Assembly (NCBI GenBank): GCA_014871385.1
Contig: CM026426.1
Coordinates: 30,741,452-30,805,451, forward strand
DNA length: 64,000 nt
Direction of reading: 5' to 3'
From: Ceratodon purpureus
Taxonomy: Eukaryota; Streptophyta; Bryopsida; Pseudoditrichales; Ditrichaceae
The position numbers were made by a program, and so were the translations under genes. This document shows, in pieces, positions 33,406 through 44,029 of the stretch. The notes beneath the pieces were generated by a model. That model worked only from the letters and a program-made list of their open reading frames with translations. It was not told where the DNA came from and did no database searches. Numbering within the stretch: position 1 is the first letter of the stretch; the number at the start of each line of letters is the position of its first letter.

Positions 33406-34802
33406 AACTACATCGCTTTCTCCAGAAGAGACTGGAGGTAAGAGTAACTAGCGTGGCAGTCTCCATTAGACCAATCCTCCCCAAGACCGTCTTCTCCATC
33501 GTCCACATAGGGAGGAAGCCGCCGTTTCAAACCAGTGAAGCCTGAGAAGGTATTCCATGCATCCCCGGGCGTTCTTGGCTTCGGACACATGAACATTGGG
33601 CCTCGAGTCAATGAGCAAACTCCTTTGGAACCCGGCGGAACTATCGGGGGAGTATTGCATAGTATGCACCCTCCACGAACTACTTGTCAGCCTTGACAGG
33701 ATTTGAAGGTTGTAATTAGACTCAACATTGAGTAGCCATAGGGATGGGGTGACAAGCTTTCTCACCTTAGTTGTTTCTTCCTCCCCATCCACCTGAAAGA
33801 CCTCCTCCTCCACCTCACGGTGAATCCTCTCAGCAACGCTAAAAATGTCTCTTTGTCGCATGTTCGGCATCTCCTTCCCCGCTGTGTCGTAGCTAAAGAC
33901 TACAAACATCTCACTCTGCGCCTTGTCAAAGGCAAAAGCTCCGCGAACGTCAAGAATTCTGCACACTTCATGTAGGTCCTCTGCAATTCGGGCATCGAAC
34001 TGTACATCCAACTGCGAGGACTGGTCCACATCTGACTTCCAATACTTCTGCACGATGTCCTTGAATAAATCGGGTGTTGCTTTGTGCAACGGCGTGAGCG
34101 AATGATTTTGTCCTTTAAGCCACTCCTTCCCCTCAGGACTATCTTCCAAGTCAGCCCAAATATTACTAACCATGGAGTCGCTCAATCCCTTCTTGGCTTG
34201 AAGGGAATTCCAGTCATCCATGCTCCACTCAATATACTTTGCATTCCCTGGTTTTTTGAGTGCGAAGCCCCTCCAAATGGACATGAGCTTGTTCCTAACA
34301 ATATACTTGTATTTCACATGCTGTACCAATTCTGCAGTGATGTTCCATCCCGTTGGACCACCTCTTTCCTAGTGACCTTGATGTACACTTTCAGGTTCAG
34401 AATTTCCTTGGCCAGCCTCTTGCATTCGTGGTCTGGAAGACCGATCACCCACTGCATGTCGTTCAACGTTATGTCCCGGCGGGCTGGCTTTGGGGGAAAT
34501 CCTGGTTATAAACCGTCGTCCCCAATGATCCTTCCCTCCTCCCAGGCGTTGAAGACCAGTTGCCACTTGTTGTATGTTTTGTCAGACACAAAGACTAAGG
34601 GCAGCTTGATGGTTTGGGCCATAGGAGACTTCCCGAGAATCGGACTGAGGTACTCCTTGCAGAAATCTTGCAAGGAAGAAGAAAATGAAATGGATAAATC
34701 AATCTCACTTCTACAATACAAAAAACCACCTGAGCGTTGGCGGGCCGCCGACGAGTTTCAACTACATGTAAACAACATGAAAAGAGGAAGATGGGATTTA
34801 CC

Positions 34803-35345
34803 TTCCATTTTGTGAAGTCAGCTTTCCTGTCGATCCTCCCATTCTCTTCCCACTTGGCGCGCATATTCTCCAGCTGGGAGCCTGGGACCTGAAACTCACT
34901 TCGGCGACTTTATCCTTCACCTCGATGTTTAATGCGTTAGAGACCTTAAAGAGGGTATCCTCGTCATCAGACCATACAAGGATTATATCGTGGTTGAGGA
35001 AATATTTCCGCCAAGGAGAGTCCTGTGGTTCCTTCTCTCCGAGTTCTCGACAAGCCTCGAACGTGTGCTGGCCTCCAATTATGTACCAGTGGATGCCCTC
35101 AAATTCATACCAAGGTATGCTCTTCTGTGTGCCGTCATCCATTGTGTAATACATTTTCGCAGTGAGTGGGGGCATAGGACTCGAAATTGCTTCCTTGCCA
35201 GCCATCCTAATCTCGTACGTCTTGGCATCCAATACTCTCGGGTCATACCTCGAAGGAAGGCAGTACAGCTCGGGCTTCTTTCGGATTGCTCCAAGTCCTT
35301 TGTAGAAAATACTTATCTGATCCAACCTCTTCCTGAATATTGCTC
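34803..35345 (-). other. ParB-like domain segment
   Basis: Readable as FKYRAIFRKRLDQISIFYKG, then CLPSRYDPRVLDAKTYEIRM, and YEFEGIHWYIIGGQHTFEACREL. The G-G-Q-H-T-x-E-A-x-x-x-L string compares with the G-x-H-R-x-x-A-x-x-x-L box of ParB/Sulfiredoxin-fold domains. The usual Arg after His is Thr here. The exon ends FTKWK at a GTAAAT donor, and the intron that follows contains a palindrome copy (34,736). Confidence 0.5.
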
Positions 35346-36213
35346 TGTACTTAAATTGATGAGAGCTATGTGTATTCTGTCAGCAGGAATCTGCGAAGGA
35401 ATGGCACGTTGCCCGTAGGGAAAGCAGTGCACAAGTCCCTCCTCCAACGTCTGGTACATAGTAAGGACGTTAGTGTCCTTTGTTTTGGAAGTGAGATTGT
35501 TTGCGAGCATGAGAGCTTCCGCCAAGGTCAGCTTTTTCACATCCTTCTTCCTACCTTTCTTCTGTCTCCCACCCTCGTGCTGAGCAGCCGTAGCCTTCCC
35601 CTTCTTCTTTCTCGTTGACTCCCTTGTCGCCTGTGTTTCTCCGGTTTCAGTGCACGCTTCTACAGCAGTCTTGCGGCCGCCCCTTTTCCGCATTCTTCCT
35701 TCTATCTTCCATCACTTTGTCTCCGAGCGTATCAATCAAGTCGAGTATCTGTTCAGTATCGGGGTTCTCGCCCCTGCCGCAATGAGTTGCTTCCTGTATT
35801 TCTTTGGAGCACAAGTTGTCCATGCACTTCTTAGCCGGAAATACGACCGCGAAGCAATCCACTGGGTTCCCCTCCACCACATGAACCATTGCAATCACCA
35901 AGCACACGCTATCCTTCTCCTTCCATTCCTTGCCTCCTAGGATCTCGAATCTTGGTCCACTCTGCATTTGCTTCTAACCTGTTTTGGTCACAAATCACAG
36001 TGACATGGGAGTCTCACGCCAGGTGATGCCCCACTCCGTTATCTTCGAATCATCGAGGAATGTCACCCTCGGTTTCATGCCCCGTGCAATTATTATTCCT
36101 TCGAAATCAACAACCTTTTCATAGAGCCACCGAAACCCAGATGGTTTTGCGTTTACGTAGACCATCCCCCTGCATAAACAAAACCAGAAAATTAGACCAT
36201 CTAAATAGAGTCT

Positions 36214-36221
36214 CACTCCAT
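36214..36221 (+). repeat. Left target-site duplication of the hAT element
   Basis: CACTCCAT, identical to 50,571-50,578. Eight base pairs is the duplication length typical of hAT transposition. Confidence 0.9.
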
Positions 36222-36242
36222 AATGGTTGTTATAATGGACCG
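36222..36242 (+). repeat. Left terminal inverted repeat of the hAT element
   Basis: Starts AATGGTTGTTATAATGGACC. It matches the inverted right end at 17 of 21 positions. The right end has the more typical hAT start CAGGG; the left has AATGG. Confidence 0.85.
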
Positions 36243-36244
36243 AC

Positions 36245-36315
36245 CGTCCGTTAGTCCGTTAGTCCGTTAGTCCGTCATGGTGACAAGACAGACCCCCGTG
36301 TCCGTCACATAAGGG
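36245..36315 (+). repeat. Left subterminal repeats GTCCGTTA
   Basis: Four tandem GTCCGTTA-like units, then TCCGTCACATAAG. The right end has GTCCGATAA twice and TCCGTCACATTCG (50,478-50,518). Subterminal repeats of hAT elements are known transposase binding sites; that role here is inference. Confidence 0.55.
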
Positions 36316-36365
36316 CGTTGACCAGTTGACTCACGGTAAGGGTAAAACAAATTTACCTAGCGCTG

Positions 36366-36690
36366 AATTAGTGCGGGCGCGCGCGCGATTACGGGCGCAA
36401 GCGGGTGGGCGCAAGCAAGACGACGAGCGCGAGCGTCCGCGCGAATGCGATGTCACGGGCGCGCGCTGGAGTGCGGGAGAGCGAGGGCGCGTGCGTCGAT
36501 TCGGCCGCGCGCGTGCGCGTGCGAACGGGCGCGAGCGTCGCTGCGGGCGCGATCCAGTTGACGGTCGCGAGCACACTTATCGGGCGCGGTCATGTGGGCG
36601 CAAGCCTGGATCAAGCGCGTGCATTCGGGCGAGTGCGCTGCATCGGGCGCCGGCGGTCGGGCGCGAGCGCTGCACGTTAGTAGGGAAAGA
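36366..36690 (+). repeat. CG-rich GGGCGCGAGC array, left end of hAT element
   Basis: About 15 copies of GGGCGC(G/A)(A/C)GC-like cores at irregular 10-30 bp spacing on the plus strand. CpG is very frequent and not eroded. Long Arg/Ala-rich open frames in all phases are a composition artefact. It lies downstream of the kinase-like gene, so here it cannot be the promoter of that gene. Confidence 0.75.
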
Positions 36691-36861
36691 GCGACATCGG
36701 GCAAAATGACAAGAGAGGGCATGTATTTCAGAAGAGGGCAATTGGAAAGTGCAATGTTTATTGAAAAGTTTTGCAAAATTGTGGCAGTAAACCACTTACA
36801 GAAAATGTCCCCTCTTATGGAGAACTGAGAATATCACATTGTTGTCACTACTTGCCTACTT

Positions 36862-38428
36862 CTAAATATGTTTGCGATAACAACACTCTGGGATTTGGAA
36901 ATTGTAGGGAGGGGCTGTTAGAGTAGCAAGGACCAAACGCAAGGTGGAGCGGCTCTTGGGATCGGGATTTGTGAGCTCCTTCAACGCCACCGCAAATCTA
37001 GCCTTCCCCGCTGTATCCTTGAAAAGGTCAATGTCGTCCTCGTTATCCCAAATCTTATTTGCTACCACTCCAACCGAGTACGCATCGGCAGCCTGCGTAT
37101 ATAGATGTCTCCTCCTTAGAGTTTCATATGAGGTCTCCGAATTTGGCTTACCATAAGAGTACCACAACTCCGGAGCCACAAAACTACCACGTTCCTTGAA
37201 GGCTGCCGTACGCGCCTCAGTAGTTGGGTAACCATAATTTGAAGGAGTTGTCTCACACACCCGACTTGCAAGGCCCCAATCGCATACTCCAATGTAAACT
37301 TCGCTCACTTTATCCTCTGGGAAGTGAAGCAAGACGTTTCCCGGGGAGATGTCATTATGCTGCAAATACCTCTTATGGACCCGGTCCATAATACAGAACA
37401 GTGCCCAAGCTAGCTTGGCCCTATGGGTGCGGAAGGCCTTTACATGGTCACATGTTTCCATGGGCATATTGGTTTGCTTGTGGATGTTACAATTCTCAAT
37501 ACCCTCCGAGATGTTGAATTATGCTTGCTCATAAATTCTGGATGCAATCCCCATTCCACCAAAGCGTGTAGGCTTCCATGGTCCAGTCATTGACCGCAAA
37601 AAACTTAATAACGCCGGGATGGTCAATCCTGCAAACCATGGCTTCTATTGATGTCTCGTACCGCTTCTGGGTCTCGTCAGGAGCCTAGGACGTCTTCCCC
37701 GCAAAGACACAAGTCTTAGGTATGCTTTGCATGCCAACAATACGTAATTTTCGGACTTTACCATAACCGCCTTCCTTTGTGCCTGACAGCGGAACCAACT
37801 TGACCCCTCTTGGAACTCCAACCACTGCTCTCCACAAGTACTCCTCCATTGCGCTTTTCAGTCCAGCTTCAAGCCATGGCCTCACCCTCGTCCTATTATT
37901 CGAGAATCTCGCGCACGAATCCTGGACATATTTGAGCTTCTCTATCTTCTCCTTCTGCGCCCGCGAGTAGCCCTCCTTCGGCTTCTTGTTGACACACTCA
38001 AAGACATGCACAATGTTCGTAGTGTTTGTTGTTATTTGTTGCTCCATCCACTTAGGGAAATGAAAGTAATGAATACAATCATTATATCTCTCGGAATTGT
38101 CCAGCTTCTTCCACAAATACTCTTCCAAATGGGTCTTCAAGTCCTTAATTCCGGTCTCCCCCTTCTCAACGTATGTACGGGTAATCATCTCCCGTTTCCG
38201 ACATCCGTACCACTCCAATGCTAGCTCTCTAACGAGATCGTGGTACCGAGGAGGTGGGTAGTCCGGGTCCCTCTCACTCGCCGACTTCCGGTTCTTCTTT
38301 CCCGATGAGCTTGATGACGGGTTTGAGCCTGTATGAGATGGTGCTGTGGAGGTTGCCATCACATCCTCTACAGGAGCATCAAGATCTACGTAGGCGGGGC
38401 GTTTCCCGGATCCACGAGAGACCGACAT
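36862..38428 (-). pseudogene. Protein-kinase-like gene carried by the hAT element
   Basis: Start ATG at 38,428 (MSVSRGSGKRPAYVDLD), about 175 bp below a TATA box. An N-terminal region of ~200 residues (HYFHFPKWMEQQITTNTTNI) precedes the kinase fold: glycine loop as GTKEGGYGKVRKL, candidate ATP lysine in CVFAGKTS, RIDHPGVIKFFAVND, catalytic loop QHNDISPGNVLLH (37.36 kb; H-N-D instead of H-R-D), DWG in place of DFG in CDWGLAS, FVAPELWYSYG and DAYSVGVVANKIW. The frame is broken by TAG (37,685-37,687), a frame change near 37.58 kb and TAA (37,519-37,521). Both stops sit where Gln (CAG/CAA) would fit. Substrate and role are unknown; intact copies elsewhere could be active. Confidence 0.65.
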
Positions 38429-38601
38429 AGTTGGAATAATGAACTGGACACACAATAAAAAAAAACAAAATTTCCCCCCCACCCAATCTGGTTGCTCCCA
38501 CTTCCTGCAGTTCCAAGCAGAGCACGTGAAGTCACGAGCTAGGACAAGGAGCCACCTCGAAGAGGAGACTTTGAAAAGTAGAAAATAAGGGTTAAAGGGC
38601 G

Positions 38602-38610
38602 CCTTTTATG
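38602..38610 (-). promoter_or_regulatory. TATA box of the kinase-like gene
   Basis: CATAAAAGGC on the minus strand, about 175 bp before the ATG at 38,428 and directly downstream (in gene sense) of a CG-rich array. The expected transcription start is about 30 bp further, near 38,575. Confidence 0.5.
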
Positions 38611-38619
38611 CTCCCCTCG

Positions 38620-38980
38620 GCTGATCGCGCCCGTAAGCGCGTACACGCGCGCGCACAGGGCTTCCACACGCGCCCCTCCGCATGCGCCCGTCCGCATGCG
38701 CCCGTCCGCACGCGCCCATCGACCGCGTTCGCACGGGGGACTGCCCGCGCCCGTGCCCGCGTGTGCGCGCCCGTCAGCCCACATCGGGCGCGCCCGACGC
38801 CGTAGGCGCCCGTGCCCGCGTGCTCGCGCCCGTAACCCTGCGCGCGCCGGTTATCTGTACGCGCGAGCACGCTTTACGCGCCCATGACCGTGCACGCGCC
38901 TGTCCCTGCGCACGCGCCCGACTCCGTGCACTCGCCCGCCTTCCTGTACGCGCCCGTCCCAGTGCACGCGCCCGGATATG
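38620..38980 (-). repeat. CG-rich array upstream of the kinase-like gene
   Basis: Some 18 cores reading GCGCCCGT(N) on the plus strand, i.e. ACGGGCGC on the minus strand, opposite to the other arrays of the element. It occupies the promoter-proximal position relative to the TATA box at 38,602-38,610. Confidence 0.75.
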
Positions 38981-38984
38981 CAGC

Positions 38985-39310
38985 GTTACATACACTGTGC
39001 AGGTTCGGTTACGTTATACTCGTATATTGAACAGAATACCAAAAAAATTCACTGCAAAATTACTCAATGGATATATATTAACCGCATTTAGCGCACAAAA
39101 ATTAATACAGAGCACAACCATACAATTCCTTCGAGTGTGAGATAATGAACTAGGTTGACTCTAAGTAACAGTATAAGTCTACGTAATAAGAAGGTGCTAC
39201 CAAAAAAAAAAAAAAAACATTAAGAATAACATAGTATTTTTTTTGGTTTTTAGCCGGTAGATTGTATGTTTAGATTTACTGCTACTTCATGCGCTAAAAA
39301 GGTGACCACA
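38985..39310. other. Spacer behind the hAT transposase gene
   Basis: AT-rich, with an A-run at 39,203-39,217 and a T-run near 39,240. No gene seen; it may contain the 3' UTR of the transposase gene. Confidence 0.4.
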
Positions 39311-39312
39311 GT

Positions 39313-39852
39313 CTAGACTCTCCTTGCTTTGCGGAACTTCTTCTTGCGTGAAGATTGTCTTCTCCGAGCCACAGTGGGCCCCAATTCGTGCCGGATTATC
39401 ACATCTTCGTCATCTGGCGCCTCATCGCAATCCAGGTCTTCCTCCTCTAAGTGCTCGTTGTCACCTTCATCCTCAGGAGCTCCGACCACTGGAGCTTGTA
39501 CATCTCCTTCCACCTCTGATGTAATATTGCGCACTTGTATGGAAACTTCACCCGTATCGCCATCTCTGGCACTTACTAGGCGCTTCATAGGCCTCTCCTT
39601 TCCGGAATTACCGATGGCTGTGATGCCATCCTCACTGATTATGCGTGTGCGAACAACCCCAGTTCCAGAAGAAGGCCCCCTTTCAGTGTACCCTGTATAG
39701 AATGGAAGGGGATCAAGTCCGGTTCTTTTGCTTGACTTTCGTGTTCCTCCACGGGGTTCTTGTGATGGTGGTTTCCTAACAACCTTGTCTGTGGACTTCT
39801 TCGCACCACGTTGGGCCACATTCTGTACGACGTCGTCTATAGCTGGCGCCAC
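39313..39852 (-). pseudogene. Acidic/basic C-terminal tail of the hAT transposase (shifted frame)
   Basis: An open stretch of 180 codons in another frame directly after the transposase stop at 39,858. It reads PAIDDVVQNVAQRGAKKSTD, then a Thr/Ser-rich part, an acidic run (EDEGDNEHLEEEDLDCDEA) and a basic end (RRRQSSRKKKFRKARRV), a coding-like composition with a possible nuclear localisation signal. It is most simply the remaining tail of the transposase after a small frame change near 39.86 kb; a separate exon is the alternative. Confidence 0.5.
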
Positions 39853-39857
39853 GGGGA

Positions 39858-42758
39858 CTAGCTTGGCGGTGGAGGCACCAACCGACTACCACCAGCTCGA
39901 TTGAGTGGAGGCCTCGCCGCTACTGATGATCTAAGGAGTCGAGCTATTTTTGCGCCCATTGAACTTGTGGGCCTCCGAACCAGGCCTCCATCCACGATTG
40001 TATCTGGTTCGATACCCCCTGTACTAGTGGGTTGCAATGGAGGCACAGTCTGTGCGGGGATTGCGTGCACGGTCCTTCTCTCGTGAGCAAGAGGAATCTC
40101 TTGAAGCAAGCTTGAGTCTCCTTGTGCCGGAACTGTTCTCCACTTGCCCTCCCCACTAACGAGGCCGGTCCAATGAGGTCCATCTAGAGCCCGTCCATGA
40201 CTTCCATCACCCCCTTTGTCGCTGTCCTCGTCATCATCGACAGCATGGATATCGTTGCCAAGATGGTCCTCGCTGGATGAATCATCTGCAACCCCGTCAT
40301 TGTTCTTGGGATTGATTTGGACTGGAATAGCATCTCTTTCGTCACGTGCGTCTCTTCCTTCTGCATTAGCCGCTTCATCAAATACCGGGAGTGTGGGTAA
40401 TTCGTCTCCATAGATGTTCATGTCCGGGTTTCCCTGGTTATATTCTGGTTCATTGTTGAAGTCGTACGCATCACCGTTATCATCGTGGTTGTTGCGGTCA
40501 CGAGGATTGTTGCGGTAAGCGTCACCGCGCCCGTTGCCATTACCGTCGTTTTGCCCATTCGTGTTAACGTCGACGTTATCATGTCCCCAGACATCATCAT
40601 CCCCACTACCTGCGTGGTCAACTGGTATGTAATGATCGTCGTCATCTCCTTCCTCTTCGCTTGGATCTCTCTCCGGATCTGACTCCTCTGACCATGCATT
40701 GTTCTCGTACCATCTAAGGGGGTTGGGCTTTGGGCGTTCGCGGAGGAGTCTGGTATTCGTATAAATGTACACCAAGGCCTCAGACTTCTCCAATCCTAGG
40801 CGGTTGCGTACCTTGTTGTGGACAAACAAATACATGCTCCAATTCCGTTCACACAATGAGGCGGAGCAGACCTGAGATAAAATGCGCTTCGCAATGACTG
40901 CCAAGGGCCCCCCTCCAATCCTCTGCCACCATTGATGGGGTTCCAGATTCAAACCTCTAATATTGATGGTCACTTCGGGGCTGTAAGGGCCACGTCCCTC
41001 GTCGAACTCGATCATCTCTTTCATAAGAACGGCAAATGGAATTCCCATTTGGCCACCCACCTGACGTAACACCCGATTGAGAGCCGCCTTCGCTTCTCCT
41101 ATGACTTGTAAGCCCTTATGCGTTCTAACCCAAGGGTTCAAGAGGGCCGCGGCATAATGAAGATCGGTATGCATCATGTCCCATCTACGGTCGAACCGCA
41201 TCTCCATCCTTGTTGCCATGACAGGTGGAAAAAAGCAAGGGGATCCTCGGAGACCGTACACGTGATCCTTTAGGTTGCTCATTGTAATCCATGCCTTGCC
41301 CATTGCCGGCTGGCTTCCATCGAAGGTTCTGAGAGCTACCAGGGCTGGTTTCACTAGGTGCGTGAAGTTATCACACTGATGCCAGAACCCATCATCACGA
41401 ATTGTTTGACGCACTACGCTTGCGCGTGCATGATTACGCACCCCCTCGGTTTGGTTGAATAAACCGTCGACATAATCGAACCACTCCGCTGCCATGACCA
41501 CTTGCTCCAAAGCAAATTTAACCTCCATAAGGCGCGCTATCATCAGATAGTTACAAGCGAATCTGGTTTCAGCGGGAACCACCAAGGACAACTTCGGTTC
41601 AAATTTGCGGAAAAGGGCCATAGGAACATGATGTCTCCAAATGTAATGACACACGTGTTTAGCCTTGGCGACCAAATCCTTCACAAAGCGTTCCTTGCCC
41701 CAGTCCTCTAGGAGAAGATCTAGAATATGGGCACAACATCCCTGCTTGTACATGTGAGGAAACTCCTCTAGGATATTATCTATGGCGCCAAGCATGTTGG
41801 CTGCATTGTCCATGCAAATCTGGAAAACATTCTGAGGGCCAATTTCTTGAATATACTTCTTCATCTCCCCGGCAATATATCCCATTGACTTCTTCTCGCC
41901 GGTCGTATCAACAGACCCAAGAAATACACCGCCTGCGGGACATACTAGCATGACATTAATCAACGGTCGGCGATTCACATTATCCCAACCATCGGAGCAT
42001 ATGGTAGCCCCGTATAACTCGGTCGAGGTTTTCGTACGTTCATCAATCTTCGCCTTGATCAACATCTTTTTTTCCTTGATGTGCGTTGTTCGCATCGCGT
42101 CATAGGAAGGAGGACCAAAGTAAAATCCGGCAGCCGCCGTTGTGCTCACCGCCTTAATAAATGCTGGGTGCTTGGCCACGTTGAATGCGACGTTGGCTCT
42201 GTAAAAGAAGGATGACCACAACATGTCCAGGTCCTTTCGCTTGGCGATCTGGAATGCTTCACTCATGTCCTGTTGCCGCAGGCTCCTAGTGGTATTCGAA
42301 CCGGTCCTACTAGGTGCAACACTGGAGACATTTCGGTCCTCTTCGGTATCATTATACGAGGGTTCGGATCCACCGTACAGAGTGCCGTGTGTGGAAGCAC
42401 TGGAACACCCACGTTGAATTGACGCGGGGAACGTTGGCCTGATACCATCCATCTCCTCCTGTGTCAAAGGGCCGGGAATCTTTCCAGCGCAAAACTGAAA
42501 CTTCCTCTTCACTACGGTAGGTGCCTTTTGGCAAACCCTCGAGAGATTGGACTCGTCCCAACCATAATGTTGAAGGCACCTATGCTTCACGTACGAAAAC
42601 TTGGTCCTGCAATACACGCATTGGGCTACCTTATGTGACAGTGACCCTTCCTGGAGCTTGACCGTAAACCATGGTGCCCACTCTCTCGTACCGAGTCTTG
42701 GAATGGCTCTAGCCGGAGCAACCACTTCAACCGGTTCAACCGCTTCACCCGGATCCAT
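39858..42758 (-). CDS. hAT transposase, DUF659 type
   Basis: 966 codons without interruption from ATG at 42,758. A BED-like zinc finger is suggested by C47, C50, H59 and H64 (CVYCRTKFSYVKHRCLQH). The DUF659/RNase H-like core shows the first catalytic Asp in CSDGWDN (about D256) and the second in CMDNAANM (about D317), then CCAHILDLLLEDWG. The C-terminal hAT dimerisation motif appears as SASLCERNWSMYLFVHNK and YIYTNTRLL. A ~300-residue Asp/Asn-rich tail follows, longer than in typical members. It cuts and pastes the element through the terminal repeats found at 36,222 and 50,570. The gene has its own TATA box and CG-rich array. Confidence 0.9.
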   Translation of the reverse strand: MDPGEAVEPVEVVAPARAIPRLGTREWAPWFTVKLQEGSLSHKVAQCVYCRTKFSYVKHRCLQHYGWDESNLSRVCQKAPTVVKRKFQFCAGKIPGPLTQEEMDGIRPTFPASIQRGCSSASTHGTLYGGSEPSYNDTEEDRNVSSVAPSRTGSNTTRSLRQQDMSEAFQIAKRKDLDMLWSSFFYRANVAFNVAKHPAFIKAVSTTAAAGFYFGPPSYDAMRTTHIKEKKMLIKAKIDERTKTSTELYGATICSDGWDNVNRRPLINVMLVCPAGGVFLGSVDTTGEKKSMGYIAGEMKKYIQEIGPQNVFQICMDNAANMLGAIDNILEEFPHMYKQGCCAHILDLLLEDWGKERFVKDLVAKAKHVCHYIWRHHVPMALFRKFEPKLSLVVPAETRFACNYLMIARLMEVKFALEQVVMAAEWFDYVDGLFNQTEGVRNHARASVVRQTIRDDGFWHQCDNFTHLVKPALVALRTFDGSQPAMGKAWITMSNLKDHVYGLRGSPCFFPPVMATRMEMRFDRRWDMMHTDLHYAAALLNPWVRTHKGLQVIGEAKAALNRVLRQVGGQMGIPFAVLMKEMIEFDEGRGPYSPEVTINIRGLNLEPHQWWQRIGGGPLAVIAKRILSQVCSASLCERNWSMYLFVHNKVRNRLGLEKSEALVYIYTNTRLLRERPKPNPLRWYENNAWSEESDPERDPSEEEGDDDDHYIPVDHAGSGDDDVWGHDNVDVNTNGQNDGNGNGRGDAYRNNPRDRNNHDDNGDAYDFNNEPEYNQGNPDMNIYGDELPTLPVFDEAANAEGRDARDERDAIPVQINPKNNDGVADDSSSEDHLGNDIHAVDDDEDSDKGGDGSHGRALDGPHWTGLVSGEGKWRTVPAQGDSSLLQEIPLAHERRTVHAIPAQTVPPLQPTSTGGIEPDTIVDGGLVRRPTSSMGAKIARLLRSSVAARPPLNRAGGSRLVPPPPS

Positions 42759-43000
42759 AGTGAATGATTAGGGAAGTATCGGGACTAATGGGACCAGTAG
42801 AACCAAAAGATTATTATTCGATATAACTTAGAGTGTCTGAAAAATGCTTGACACATTGATTTATGGAGAGAAGAATTTTTACATTCCCCCCACCCAAACC
42901 AAGTGTCTCCCCAAGCTAACAGTTTCAAGCAAGGAGCCCTCAAGGAGATCCAGGACATGAAACACGCAAGGAGGTAAGAAGGATGTCAAATCAAGGGGGC

Positions 43001-43010
43001 AGTTTATATA
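43001..43010 (-). promoter_or_regulatory. TATA box of the hAT transposase gene
   Basis: TATATAAACT on the minus strand, about 245 bp before the ATG at 42,758, followed (upstream in gene sense) at once by a CG-rich array. The leader contains a C-rich stretch (near 42,884-42,893 on the plus strand) resembling the leader of the kinase-like gene. Confidence 0.6.
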
Positions 43011-43011
43011 G

Positions 43012-43330
43012 TGCCGCCCTCGACCGGGCGAGTACAGTCCGGACGGGCGCAACCGAACGGGCGCGCGCGCACTAGAAGATCGGGCGCGCTCGGAAGCGTA
43101 CGGGCGGGCGCAGGTGGGTGCGCGCGATTGCAGGCCGCGTGGCGGATAGCACGCGCGGGGGAAGACGGGCGGGGGCGGGCGCATGCGGGCGCAAGCGCTG
43201 GAGCGCAAAGCGGGCGGGCGCGGGCGGAGAGCGGCGGGCGAATGCAGGCGCGGGCGCGCATGGGCAGAGAGCGGCGGGCGAATGCAGGCGCGGGCGCGCA
43301 CGGGCGGTTGGGTGAGGGCGCGATCGAACG
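43012..43330 (+). repeat. CG-rich array upstream of the hAT transposase gene
   Basis: GGGCGCG-type cores with a directly repeated block (GGCGAATGCAGGCGCGGGCG occurs twice, near 43,237 and 43,277), showing recent local duplication. It begins two bases beyond the TATA box. Confidence 0.75.
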
Positions 43331-43339
43331 GCGGAGATC

Positions 43340-43670
43340 GATTTGGCCACCTCAATTCAATGAGAAGAAGTAACAATGAGAGGGAAAAATGAATAAAATT
43401 TAAATAAATTAAAGTGTGTGAACTACATACACGTGCACATCTACATTAAAAGGAACCCTATTTTAGTAAAAAAATTGAGAAACATGAGAGGGTGAGGAGA
43501 CTACCCACCGCATTCACACATGTCTAAGAATTGGAGCAGGTTAAATCTCACTACTCATGTTTCTGCCCTGCTAGTGGAAGCTAAGTCGTTTTAAGCTAAA
43601 CTCAGGCAGTGTTCATCTAAAATATGGGATAAATTTTACTAGTTACTGCGTTAATCCAATTAAAACCACG
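43340..43670. other. Spacer between CG-rich arrays
   Basis: AT-rich, no gene or repeat recognised. Confidence 0.4.
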
Positions 43671-43930
43671 AGCGCGCGCGCAGGCGGCGTAGTTGGGGAG
43701 GGGCGCGAGCAGGCGCGCGGACGGGTGGGCGCGAGCACTGCGAGCGCAGTTCGGCAAGGTCGCGCGCGCGCGTCGAAAAAGCAGGCGCGCGCGCGTACTT
43801 GCGGGCGCGGGCGCGGGCGCGCGTATGCGCGCGCGTGCGTGGGCAGGTTCAATGGGTCGACTGCGGACGCGATCGCGCGGGCGCCTGCAGGCGCGCTCGG
43901 ACGCGCGCGATCCAACAGGGCGCGCGCAAT
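43670..43930 (+). repeat. CG-rich array in the hAT interior
   Basis: Same GCGGGCGCGGGCGCG-type cores as the other arrays. No TATA box or minus-strand gene lies directly beside it. Confidence 0.7.
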
Positions 43931-44029
43931 GAAGTTTAAAAGTCGTAAGTTAAAAAAAATAAAAATAAATAAAGCTTAAGGGAGAGAATAGACTACACTG
44001 AAATACCATACATTAGTATGGGAGATTGG

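Larger units (their letters stand above)
31103..36169 (-). pseudogene. Long ParB-like domain gene with possible methyltransferase-like part
   Basis: Minus-strand gene with at least three introns. The first coding exon starts after TTTATGCAG at 36,170 (ATG at 36,165: MVYVNAKPSGFRWLYEKVVD). Next come a Lys-rich segment, a ParB-like domain with IIGGQHTFEACREL (35,082-35,041), and a GT donor at 34,803. A helical region follows (34.68-33.47 kb), then VINCWGGGNVTALAL before a GTAAGT donor (33,347). After an ~950 bp intron come TVIEIMHIEEERFQVHCQVW, an acidic region (32.2-31.7 kb) and a basic C-terminus ending at 31,103. Breaks: several frame changes (for example near 35.35 kb) and in-frame stops at Gln or Arg positions. 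Function is unknown; DNA binding or modification is inference. Confidence 0.5.

Noticed and set aside
36326-36780. Long Arg/Ala-rich open frames in all phases over the CG-rich arrays (also at 38.6, 43.0, 43.7, 45.5, 49.1 and 50.3 kb)
   Set aside because: Six-frame openness follows from lack of TA-containing stops in GC-rich repeats; no domain, no conserved phase between arrays.
39944-40699. Plus- and minus-strand overlapping frames within the Asp/Asn-rich tail of the hAT transposase
   Set aside because: Shadow frames of an acidic repeat; the main frame is continuous with the transposase.
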